Shown: positions 1 through 6,598, counted from the stretch's first letter. The stretch: 7,028 nucleotides of DNA from Desulfobacteraceae bacterium (GCA_030589225.1 JAUUWD010000083.1:1-7028), one strand, 5' to 3'. Numbers and translations: made by a program. Notes: generated by a model not told the origin, from the letters alone.

Positions 1-277
1 CCCAGAGGAGATGGCTTGTTTTTGTTGGTCCTGGAAGGTACGCTGATTTAAGTGCCTATTTATCCCGCTTGCAGCGGGGAAGTTAAGGAACTTCGTGACT
101 TTTTATAATGGATGGTTTTCACAAGGCCTGCGCGACAAATCAGGCCAAGGGACTCGGGGTAATATATAGTCAAAGAATTAGACCGTCTTGCCTGCCAAGA
201 GGCACAGTAACAGTTGGCTCAGCAAAGACCTTGATCGAGGACTTTAGACAATTTGAAAATGTTAAATATTACCTTGA
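1..277. other. spacer without a convincing gene
   Basis: No gene could be supported here. One frame is open from the window edge to a TAA at 84-86 (27 codons) and could be the tail of a gene that starts outside the window, but it is too short to judge. A 58-codon ATG frame runs 108-284; it has no Shine-Dalgarno sequence and no recognisable motif, and its stop lies in the tandem repeat, so I do not call it. Small inverted repeats are present: CCCGCT/AGCGGG at 64-69/73-78 with a 3-nt loop, GAAGTT/AACTTC at 79-84/89-94 followed after five bases by five T (100-104), and GGCCTG/CAGGCC at 125-130/141-146. The first two plus the T run could be a weak terminator for an upstream gene. Confidence 0.4.
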
Positions 278-341
278 ACTTTAGTCACTTTAGTTCACTT
301 TAGTCACTTTAGATCACTTTAGTCACTTTAGATCACTTATG
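278..341. repeat. tandem ACTTTAG array with alternating 9/10-bp spacing
   Basis: The heptamer ACTTTAG occurs at 278, 287, 297, 306, 316 and 325, followed by a degenerate copy (ACTTATG) at 335. The spacing alternates strictly 9, 10, 9, 10, 9, 10, so the true unit is 19 bp, present three times (278-296, 297-315, 316-334). Linkers are TC after the first heptamer and TTC or ATC after the second. One more ACTTTAG lies at 241-247, 37 bp upstream of the first, close to two 19-bp periods. The mean spacing of 9.5 bp places successive copies on nearly the same DNA face, as in iterons or cooperative operators. That role is inference: no gene starts directly downstream. Confidence 0.85.
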
Positions 342-637
342 GTCAAGTAATTACTCAACTGGTAGAACCTTATTATGGTACCACTACCCGAGGTAGTGGT
401 TTAGGTCGATTAATTAGTCACTTCCCTCGCAACCAGAAAACACGGTGTCTGGTAAGTGTTGACTTTCAACTGATGGATAATAGGAAAAAGGGGTTTGTGA
501 GTCAAGAAATACTAAGAAATTCCGTAACTACCCAGGTTGTCAGGTTCAATGTTCAGGGTTCAGGGGTTAAACCTGGAGCCATGAACCATTGTCCATGCAA
601 AGACTCCTCAACCGGCTCAGGAAAAACTCGGGTTTAA
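332..637 (+). other. open frame of about 100 codons running into the repeat element
   Basis: One plus-strand frame is open from just after a TAG at 329-331 to the TAA at 635-637. Its first in-frame ATG is at 471-473, so most of it lacks a conventional start. The middle part (about 398-515) reads like a plausible protein of mixed composition, but I recognise no family. The last 40 codons are encoded by the inverted-repeat element and are clearly not native coding sequence. It could be the 3' remnant of a gene interrupted by that element, or simply chance. No Shine-Dalgarno sequence is seen. Confidence 0.15.
380..400. other. perfect 9-bp hairpin with 3-nt loop
   Basis: ACCACTACC (380-388) is perfectly complementary to GGTAGTGGT (392-400) around a CGA loop. 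No T run follows on either strand, so it is not a classical intrinsic terminator. It could be a stable RNA hairpin, a dyad operator or a REP-like palindrome. It lies 39 bp after the ACTTTAG array and about 115 bp before the inverted-repeat element. Confidence 0.6.
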
Positions 638-719
638 CCGTACATGGTTCAGCAAGCGACCATTGAACCTTTGAACCGTGAACCCGGAACTTTGAACCTG
701 TGTAGTTACGAAATTCCTT
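514..719. repeat. 206-bp inverted-repeat element (MITE-like)
   Basis: Two arms face each other. Positions 514-531 match the reverse complement of 702-719 at 16 of 18 positions (core CGTAACTAC), and 541-562 match the reverse complement of 679-700 at 20 of 22. The left arm has a 9-bp extra stretch (532-540) that repeats the AGGTT word. A perfect inner pair GGTTAAACC/GGTTTAACC lies at 565-573/631-639. The inner arm is built of degenerate heptamers: AGGTTCA, ATGTTCA, GGGTTCA at 542-562, and TGAACC words every 7-8 bp at 664-698. No ORF of useful size lies inside, and no clear target-site duplication flanks it. It resembles a non-autonomous mobile element or an intergenic repetitive palindrome; which of the two is not decidable here. 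Confidence 0.75.
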
Positions 720-746
720 GCATTTGGAGAGATCTATTTTTAGAAT
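718..746 (+). promoter_or_regulatory. candidate sigma70-type promoter of hsp20-lon operon
   Basis: TTGCAT (718-723) and TAGAAT (741-746) are separated by exactly 17 bp. The -10 matches the consensus at 5 of 6 positions, the -35 at 3 of 6. The TTAGAATG word recurs 16 bp later (740-747 and 756-763), giving a possible second -10. The -35 overlaps the right end of the inverted-repeat element. I see no CIRCE operator (TTAGCACTC-N9-GAGTGCTAA) and no good sigma32 -10, so heat-shock control through those routes is not supported by the sequence. Confidence 0.4.
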
Positions 747-806
747 GTCTAGTTGTTAGAATGCTCTCCGGCACAATTGTATCCAAAGATAAAAGGAGTT
801 CTTATC

Positions 807-1253
807 ATGTCCGACCTAATCCTGTGGAAGAATCAGGAGATTTCTAAAATGAAGAGGGATATGCAGCGTCTCTTTAACCGATTCTGGTATGGTTTCGGGG
901 TACAAATGTTTCCTGAGGAAGCTGGGGGAATCCCCTCAATAGACCTATCTGAAACCGAAGACACCCTTACCATAAAAGCTGTATTTCCGGGCATCAACCC
1001 TGAGGACATGGATATCTCTGCGACTGAAGACACATTGTTCATTCAGGGAGAGACGAGGGAGGAGACTGTAGAAGAAAGTGCCGGCTATCAAAGGGTTGAG
1101 AAGAGGTCCGGATCTTTTTCACGCACCATTTCACTGCCCTGCAGGATAAAAGTTGATGAAATCAAGGCTGTTTATAAAGAAGGTATATTAAAGATCACGA
1201 TGCCCAAATGCGAGCCGGATAAAGCGCGGGGTGTCCGAATCCAAGTCAAGTGA
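807..1253 (+). CDS. hsp20: small heat-shock protein, Hsp20/alpha-crystallin family
   Basis: This is an ATP-independent holdase that binds unfolding proteins in the cytoplasm, usually as large oligomers. The product is 148 residues, typical for the family. The first 40 residues are a variable helical N-terminal arm. The alpha-crystallin domain follows: PSIDLSETEDTL at 43-54, the PGINPEDMDI segment at 61-70, the SGSFSRTISLP strand at 101-111, and the family-typical AVYKEGILKITMPK at 121-134. The C-terminal I-x-I/V anchor is present as IQV (145-147), so oligomer assembly should be intact. I chose the ATG at 807 because AAGGAG (793-798) sits 8 nt upstream; an in-frame ATG at 753 would add 18 residues that do not resemble the family and has no ribosome site. 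It is followed after 47 bp by the Lon-like gene with no terminator between them, so the two are probably one operon. Confidence 0.93.
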   Translation: MSDLILWKNQEISKMKRDMQRLFNRFWYGFGVQMFPEEAGGIPSIDLSETEDTLTIKAVFPGINPEDMDISATEDTLFIQGETREETVEESAGYQRVEKRSGSFSRTISLPCRIKVDEIKAVYKEGILKITMPKCEPDKARGVRIQVK

Positions 1254-1300
1254 TCCTCAATAGAAATTGTGTAGCTTGCTGAAACTAAGGAGATTATTAG

Positions 1301-3796
1301 ATGCCCAGTAAAAAATCATATACAGAGATCCCTGTAGAGAAACTCAGATGGAGGCTTGATCCATCGACTCTGCCTTTTAAAACCACTGATGACCTTAAAC
1401 CCCTCAAGGAGATTATTGGACAGCAAAGAGGTGTTGAGGCTTTCCAATTTGGGATAGGAATCGACAGACCGGGATACAATGTGTTTGTCACTGGAGCGGC
1501 AGGATCGGGCAGAATGTCTACAGTACGTAAACTGCTCCAGGAGATATCCAAAAAAGATAATGTGCCTGACGATCTTTGCTATGTAAACTGTTTTAAAAAC
1601 CCTGAGTCTCCTACTTTGCTTCGTCTTAAGGCGGGAAAAGGAGCCTCTTTTAAAAAGGACATCAGGGACCTTGTAAAAACCCTTAAGAACGAGATTCCAA
1701 AGCTTTTTGAAAGCCAGGAATACATCAACCTGAAAAAAGAAGTCATGGAGACCTATGAGAAAAAAGGGAAGGGATTTTTTAAGGAGCTTGACCAGCAAGT
1801 CAAAAAAGAGGGGTTTACGCTTGTTGATGTCCAGGTAGGACAGGTCAAACGCCCTGAAGTAATGCCCGTGGTTGATGGAAATCCGGTTCATATCGACCAA
1901 CTTGAGGGGATGGTTGAAAAGGAAAGATTCCCAAAAAAAGAATATGATAAGCTGAAAGAAAAACATGCCAGCCTGACAGAACAGATAGATCAGATTTTTC
2001 TCGAACTAAGAGACCTTCAAAAAGAGGTTCAGGAAAAAGTAGAGGCAATGGATCGTATGATGTTCATGAAACATGCATCCGACCTGACAGCTCCACTCAT
2101 TAAAAAATACAAAAGCAAGCCGATTAAGAAATACCTGGAGGCCATGCTCGAAGATATGGCCGGTAATCTCCAACAGGTATTTGCGGCCCAGGCCCAGGTG
2201 CAAATCCCTGGCCTTTCGCCTTTGCTTCCGGAGGCCGACCGGTTTCAACCGTACCAGGTCAATCTTCTGGTAGACAATAGTGAGCAAAAAGAGCCACCAG
2301 TCATTGTTGAGGACTACCCCACATATCGAAACATTTTCGGGAGCATTGAGCGTGTTGTTGATCGAAGCGGGGTATGGCGGACGGATTTCAGCAAGATCAA
2401 GGCTGGTTCGCTGATCAAAGCAAATGGTGGGTACCTGGTGTTTAATCTCATGGATGCCATTGTGGAGCCGGGTGTGTGGAAGGCGCTCAAGAGGGCACTT
2501 AAAAGTAAAAGGCTTGAAATTGAAACCTATGACCCATTTTACCTCTTCACTACCACAGGGCTTAAGCCGGATCCCATTGATCTGAGCCTAAAAGTGGTCG
2601 TTATTTCAGATACCTATCTATACAATCTACTCCAGCACTATGACGAGGATGTAAAAAAGATTTTCAAAGTCAGGGCCGATTTTGATACCTCCATGGACAA
2701 GAATAAAGAAAGCATTCATCAGTTCGCAGAGTTTATCAAGATGCAAACGGATGAAGAAAAATTGAAGCCCTTTGACAGGACAGCGGTGGCCGCACTCGTG
2801 GAACAGGCGGTCCGGATGACCGGAAGGCAGGAGAAAATCTCCACCAGCTTTCCTGCAATCACAGATCTAATCCGTGAGGCCGATTTCTGGGCCAGCCACA
2901 AGGATGCCCCGGCTGTCCAGGAAAAACATATCAATAAGGCCGTGGAGGCCAAAATATACCGTTCCAACATGATCGAGGAACACATCCAGGAAATGATCGA
3001 TCGAGGAACCCTGATGATAGATGTGGATGGGGAAATCGTGGGACAGGTGAATGGCCTTTCCATATATGCCCTCGGAGACTATATGTTCGGCAAGCCCTCT
3101 CGAATCACCGCCTCCACTTCTATGGGCCGTGCAGGAATAATCAATATTGAAAGAGAGGCTGACATGTCTGGTAGTACCCACAACAAGGGTGTGTTTATCC
3201 TTGGCGGATACCTCCGTAAAAAATTTGCGCAGGACAAACCCCTGACTGTGAGCGCCAGTATTGCCTTCGAGCAGTCATATGGCAACGTGGACGGTGACAG
3301 CGCCTCGTCCACAGAGGTATATGCGCTGCTGTCGAGTCTCTCGGAGACACCTATTAAACAGGGTATTGCGGTCACCGGTTCGGTCAATCAGAAGGGAGAG
3401 GTGCAGGCCATTGGGGGCGTCAATCAGAAGATCGAGGGATTTTATGACTGTTGTCTGAAAAAGGGCGCGAACAAAAGCCAGGGGGTCATAATCCCCGAGA
3501 GCAATGTGAAGGATCTGATGCTTCGCAAGGATGTGGTTGAGGCGGTCAAAAAGGGTCAGTTCCACGTATATCCCGTGAAGACCATTGATGAGGGTATCGA
3601 GATCCTGACTGAGAAAAAGGCCGGGGAAAGTAAGGCCGATGGCACCTATCCAAAAGGGACAATCAATTACCTGGTGAATAAAAAACTAAAAGATCTGGCC
3701 GAAGGACTTAAAAGCTTTGGCGACAAGGAGGAAAAAGAGGAGAAAAAGGCAGGGAGAGGAAAAAAGCGTACTCCGAAGAAAAAGAAAAGCTCTTGA
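1301..3796 (+). CDS. Lon-related AAA+ ATP-dependent serine protease (LonB/YcbZ-like)
   Basis: This ATP-dependent protease should unfold and degrade damaged or regulatory proteins. The 831 residues fit the soluble Lon-related family with an AAA domain split by a long helical insert. Walker A is at 65-73 (GAAGSGRMS), with Arg71 in place of the usual Lys. Residues about 115-290 are charged and helical, probably coiled coil. The Walker B region is NGGYLVFNLMDAI (375-387), with Asn382 where Asp is usual. The segment at 412-464 (DPFYLFTTTGLKPDP, then FKVRADFD) is typical of the family. The protease domain spans about 570-770, with catalytic Ser667 in DGDSASS and Lys710 in GGVNQKIEG; their 43-residue spacing equals that of E. 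coli Lon (S679/K722). The last 26 residues form a Lys/Glu-rich tail. TAAGGAG (1286-1292) lies 8 nt before the ATG. Archaeal LonB also has its insert between Walker A and B, but as membrane helices; none are visible here. Confidence 0.93.
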   Translation: MPSKKSYTEIPVEKLRWRLDPSTLPFKTTDDLKPLKEIIGQQRGVEAFQFGIGIDRPGYNVFVTGAAGSGRMSTVRKLLQEISKKDNVPDDLCYVNCFKNPESPTLLRLKAGKGASFKKDIRDLVKTLKNEIPKLFESQEYINLKKEVMETYEKKGKGFFKELDQQVKKEGFTLVDVQVGQVKRPEVMPVVDGNPVHIDQLEGMVEKERFPKKEYDKLKEKHASLTEQIDQIFLELRDLQKEVQEKVEAMDRMMFMKHASDLTAPLIKKYKSKPIKKYLEAMLEDMAGNLQQVFAAQAQVQIPGLSPLLPEADRFQPYQVNLLVDNSEQKEPPVIVEDYPTYRNIFGSIERVVDRSGVWRTDFSKIKAGSLIKANGGYLVFNLMDAIVEPGVWKALKRALKSKRLEIETYDPFYLFTTTGLKPDPIDLSLKVVVISDTYLYNLLQHYDEDVKKIFKVRADFDTSMDKNKESIHQFAEFIKMQTDEEKLKPFDRTAVAALVEQAVRMTGRQEKISTSFPAITDLIREADFWASHKDAPAVQEKHINKAVEAKIYRSNMIEEHIQEMIDRGTLMIDVDGEIVGQVNGLSIYALGDYMFGKPSRITASTSMGRAGIINIEREADMSGSTHNKGVFILGGYLRKKFAQDKPLTVSASIAFEQSYGNVDGDSASSTEVYALLSSLSETPIKQGIAVTGSVNQKGEVQAIGGVNQKIEGFYDCCLKKGANKSQGVIIPESNVKDLMLRKDVVEAVKKGQFHVYPVKTIDEGIEILTEKKAGESKADGTYPKGTINYLVNKKLKDLAEGLKSFGDKEEKEEKKAGRGKKRTPKKKKSS

Positions 3797-3891
3797 ACTT
3801 GATCCCCATCGAGCACGGCCAGATTCTGAATGCTTTATACTGGACAGGGGCTTCATATGACTGTTTAGCGCCCTTATATAGCGAAGCCAAG

Positions 3892-3941
3892 GCCTCAAAC
3901 CGACGCGCTTGTGTGCGTTTATCAAATTTTTTGCTTGAGGC
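3892..3941 (+). terminator. possible terminator or cruciform after the lon-like gene
   Basis: Outer arms GCCTCAA (3892-3898) and TTGAGGC (3935-3941) are perfectly complementary. Inside them a second stem, ACGCGC/GTGCGT (3903-3908/3913-3918, one G-T wobble), closes on a 4-nt loop, and six T follow at 3927-3932. A further dyad, GGCTTC/GAAGCC, lies upstream at 3849-3854/3883-3888. The T run starts 8 nt after the inner stem, so this is a weak intrinsic terminator at best. It is the only candidate between the operon and the next gene. Confidence 0.3.
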
Positions 3942-3946
3942 ATAGA

Positions 3947-4187
3947 GATGCTGGTTGCTGGTTGCTGGATGCTCGATGCTGGATAAAGACTTTCCCATTT
4001 ACAGCACCTGGAGATATTATCAATTTATTGTACGGTCTTTTTCGAAAGATTAAAAAAAGTGATAAAATTTCTTATTTCATCCAGTATCCAGTGTTTTTAC
4101 ATTATTTGCACCACAATATATTGAAACTCGGCTCAAAATTCACGATCTTGGCCTATATAGACGGATAGAATCGAGTATCCAGTATCA
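3947..4187. repeat. mirrored heptamer repeats (GATGCTG and complement)
   Basis: Five heptamers lie end to end at 3947-3981: GATGCTG, GTTGCTG, GTTGCTG, GATGCTC, GATGCTG. Complementary-orientation copies follow at 4079-4092 (ATCCAGT twice) and at 4173-4187 (CGAGTATCCAGTATC), the last matching the reverse complement of the first array at 12 of 15 positions. Between them is AT-rich sequence without a supportable gene; an 85-codon ATG frame here runs through the repeats and has no coding character. The design (short-period array, then inverted copies) is the same as at 514-719 and 6773-6950, but with a different word. Confidence 0.65.
4040..4068 (+). promoter_or_regulatory. weak candidate promoter for the cysteine-cluster gene
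   Basis: TGATAAAAT at 4060-4068 is an extended -10 (TG-N-TAAAAT, 5 of 6 to consensus). A poor -35, TTTCGA (4040-4045), lies 17 bp upstream. It would leave a leader of about 175 nt that spans the inverted copies of the heptamer repeat. Another weak pair, TTTACA (4096-4101) and TATATT (4117-4122), has a 15-bp spacer. Neither is strong. Confidence 0.25.
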
Positions 4188-4247
4188 TTCCCATCAATAC
4201 ACCCCATAGCCACATAACCATCAGGCAAGAATAAAAGCTGCTGTACA

Positions 4248-4751
4248 ATGGACACAGATGAGATAACCCTTTCAAGCCCCATTGAGGAAAAAATTGCCTG
4301 GGCCGAACATCGTTATGAAAGTTTCAGCGGCCCGCTCATTCAGGACAAACCCATTGTTGATTATTTGACAAGGATAGAAGATGCGATACAAGCCTCTCAC
4401 AAGGAGATGGGGGAAGCAGGCATCCTGGATATATGCAGGGACTGTGAGAAGAATGAGGGCGGGTCCTGCTGCGGTGCCGGGCTGGAGAACAAGTATGACG
4501 GATGGCTTCTTCTGATCAATCTCTTGCTTGATGTAAGACTTCCCAAAAAGAGACATGATAAGGAAAGCTGTTTTTTCTTGGGAGAAGGCGGCTGCTTGCT
4601 CAAGGCCCGCCATGTGATATGCGTCAACTACCTCTGCAAAAAGATAACCGACCAGATCGATCCCCATAAACTCAATGCCCTGAGAGAAAAGGAGGGCATA
4701 GAACTGGATATCCTGTTCCTTTTGAACGAGCGGCTTAAGATAGTCTTATAG
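4248..4751 (+). CDS. cysteine-rich putative metal-binding protein (YkgJ-like)
   Basis: The 167-residue soluble protein has no signal peptide or membrane segment. Its eight cysteines are at 63, 66, 74, 75, 108, 116, 125 and 130. C63-X2-C66-X7-C74-C75 recalls the CxxC...CC arrangement of YkgJ-type proteins, thought to bind Zn or an Fe-S cluster. The second half places Cys in SCFFLGEGGCLL (107-118) and RHVICVNYLC (121-130). The biochemical role is unknown and I do not assign one. The ATG at 4248 is the only sensible start (the next Met is residue 54), yet no good Shine-Dalgarno precedes it: AGGCAAGA at 4223-4230 is too far. The stop is 17 bp from the end of the convergent radical SAM gene, so they do not share a transcript. 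It could equally be a distinct cysteine family; the metal-binding call is firmer than the family name. Confidence 0.65.
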   Translation: MDTDEITLSSPIEEKIAWAEHRYESFSGPLIQDKPIVDYLTRIEDAIQASHKEMGEAGILDICRDCEKNEGGSCCGAGLENKYDGWLLLINLLLDVRLPKKRHDKESCFFLGEGGCLLKARHVICVNYLCKKITDQIDPHKLNALREKEGIELDILFLLNERLKIVL

Positions 4752-4768
4752 CCTAGCTTTACAAAAGA

Positions 4769-6598
4769 TCAACGGGCCGGAACCGCCAAGCTTAGATACT
4801 TCTCTCCTTCATTGAACATCAGGTGTTTATCAACCATCATATTAAGAAAAGGGCCTACCTTCTCTTCTCCAAAACCGGGAAAGCGAGACAGAATCTGCGG
4901 CATAGATCGTTGGGTCTGGCAGAAGAGGTAGATCCTCCTGGAGGTGCCATGCAACCGGTGCGTCATATCATAGTCGTCAATGTGTCGTTGACGGATAATC
5001 ATAAAATCACGCCCGTCCTGGTAAGAAAGAATAGGGCCAGCCCCTGGCACTCGGTGGAGTTCCATATAGGTGTTTCTCCATTCCTTTAGTTTTTCTTTTA
5101 CAGGTTTCCATATGCGGTTCTGATATCTTATTCCTCCCTGGTAACCCTGAACCATAAGCCGGAGGCCTCGTAAGACTTCTGGCGGAAAAAAATGTGCATA
5201 ATAGGGGTGGTTCCGGAGCCTTTTGATGCCATAGGCATCTGGCATTTCAAAAACACCACTTCCATAGCCCAGCCAGAAAGGGATTCCTTTAAGAGGCCGG
5301 AACGGAAAAGTGAATTCCAGGCAGGCTAAGGTCTCAGCCACGTCCTGCTCATCGCTCGAAGGAAAGCCCAGGATCAGGTTCCCGGTTAAATTTGGGCACC
5401 CAGGGGCCTCGCAGTTCTTCATGATTTCCATATTGTCTATGGCAGTGGTGCCTTTATTGAGTTTTCTGAGCAGCATACTGCTCAGGGATTCTATACCCAC
5501 CTGGACTTCACACATGCCTGCACCACCCATGGCCGCCAGAATTCCACTTGGTGTGGTCGCCCGGAGTTCGGAAAAGAGGTGAAGGTCTTTTCCAACCCCT
5601 TGAATTCGATTGAATAATTGCTCCAGTCCTTTGGCGGGGAGAAGATTATCCATGAATGATATAGATAAAATTTGGTATTTTTTTATAAGTTCCTCCAATT
5701 CCTTGATGGCCCTGTTATGGGACTTGGCACGATAGCCATGCCACTGGAGGTTGAGATTGCAAAAGGCACACCCTCTCCCTTTAGGTCCAACCTTCTTTCG
5801 CCACCAGCACCCACGCGAAATCTCCATAGGAATTTTGGGCAGAAACGTATTCTCTGGAGCAAAGGATTTCAGGTGTTTGAAATAGTCATCATATTCGGGG
5901 ATAGGCAATTCGTCCAAATTTGGCACTTGAGACACTGTTTCAGGCCCGGTATGGAAATGACGTGAAATCAGGCCGCGAATCGCGGCCTCAGGCGCATGGC
6001 CCTGGGAGTCCTCAAACGATTTGACAAGATGAACGAGGGGCAATTCCCCTTCACCCTGAATCACAAAATCGATCTCTGGGAAACTTCTAAGAAGACTCTT
6101 CCCCATATCTCCAGCGCAGGCCGGTCCCCCCACAACTATCTTGATACCTGCTATCCGTTGTCTTATCTCCTTAATAAACCAAAGACTGCTTGTGAGCTGG
6201 CCAAAGCAGATAGAAAATCCTACCAGGAAATAATTTTCCCACTTCTCCTTATCAATTACCCTGGACGAAAGTTTCTTTATTTTGCTGCACAGTTCCTGGC
6301 AACTGGGCTTTTCAACCAACCCCAATCTGCGATACCTCTTTTGCCAGAATCTTTCTATAGTGTCCGCCCTGTCGGGGTACAAGAGGGTCGCGTAAAGGGG
6401 TTCAGCAAGCCAGGTGCTCTCGGAGATTTTGGCATACAGATCATAGCCTAATGCTGCGGCTATGCTGAGGTAGACATGGTGGGAATCAACCTGTATGTGA
6501 GGAAGTTTTTCTTTTACAAAGGCCTTAAGCGCACCCAACTGGATAGAAGGACGATTAAATAAGGGCCATGGTGTCGAAATAAGGGCAATTTTTTTCAT
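4769..6598 (-). CDS. B12-binding radical SAM protein, RiPP-maturation C-methyltransferase-like
   Basis: Cobalamin-dependent radical SAM enzymes of this group usually methylate unreactive carbons, often in peptide natural products. The 609 residues show an N-terminal PWPLFNRPSIQLG segment (10-22), a cobalamin-binding-type domain (about 122-195: VGFSICFGQLTSS, VVGGPACAGDMG, VIQGEGELP), then LPIPEYDDYF (231-240) and the cluster loop SRGCWW...CAFCNLN (261-283) with Cys264, Cys277 and Cys280. Core strands follow: FMDNLL (315-320), VQVGIES (365-371), GNLILGFP (406-413). The last about 75 residues look like a small helical or winged-helix tail. Relatives of the RiPP type, as I recall them, have CX7CX2C with CWWG; here it is CX12CX2C. 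I chose Met at 6598 because GGGAAG (6610-6605) lies 6 nt upstream and MKKIALIS fits the fold; the ATG at 6661 would add 21 unlike residues. No axial-ligand DXHXXG motif is seen, as is common in this group. Substrate unknown. Confidence 0.85.
   Translation of the reverse strand: MKKIALISTPWPLFNRPSIQLGALKAFVKEKLPHIQVDSHHVYLSIAAALGYDLYAKISESTWLAEPLYATLLYPDRADTIERFWQKRYRRLGLVEKPSCQELCSKIKKLSSRVIDKEKWENYFLVGFSICFGQLTSSLWFIKEIRQRIAGIKIVVGGPACAGDMGKSLLRSFPEIDFVIQGEGELPLVHLVKSFEDSQGHAPEAAIRGLISRHFHTGPETVSQVPNLDELPIPEYDDYFKHLKSFAPENTFLPKIPMEISRGCWWRKKVGPKGRGCAFCNLNLQWHGYRAKSHNRAIKELEELIKKYQILSISFMDNLLPAKGLEQLFNRIQGVGKDLHLFSELRATTPSGILAAMGGAGMCEVQVGIESLSSMLLRKLNKGTTAIDNMEIMKNCEAPGCPNLTGNLILGFPSSDEQDVAETLACLEFTFPFRPLKGIPFWLGYGSGVFEMPDAYGIKRLRNHPYYAHFFPPEVLRGLRLMVQGYQGGIRYQNRIWKPVKEKLKEWRNTYMELHRVPGAGPILSYQDGRDFMIIRQRHIDDYDMTHRLHGTSRRIYLFCQTQRSMPQILSRFPGFGEEKVGPFLNMMVDKHLMFNEGEKYLSLAVPAR

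Noticed and set aside
278..341. CRISPR array
   Set aside because: The units are 7-10 bp with no unique spacers; CRISPR repeats are longer, with spacers of about 30 bp.
753..806. In-frame upstream ATG extending Hsp20 by 18 residues
   Set aside because: No ribosome site before 753, the extension does not look like the family, and AAGGAG at 793-798 fits the ATG at 807.
644..847. 67-codon plus-strand frame upstream of hsp20
   Set aside because: It is encoded by the right arm of the inverted repeat and the hsp20 promoter region, and overlaps the hsp20 start in another frame.
3686..4168. Frames of 85-96 codons around the end of the lon-like gene and in the following spacer, both strands
   Set aside because: They run through the repeats and dyads, have no ribosome site and no recognisable protein features.
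4272..4667. 131-codon minus-strand frame opposite the cysteine-cluster gene
   Set aside because: It is the antisense shadow of a gene whose cysteine pattern is clearly protein-level; it shows no motif of its own.
5996..6451. 151-codon plus-strand frame
   Set aside because: It is an antisense shadow of the B12-binding region of the radical SAM gene.
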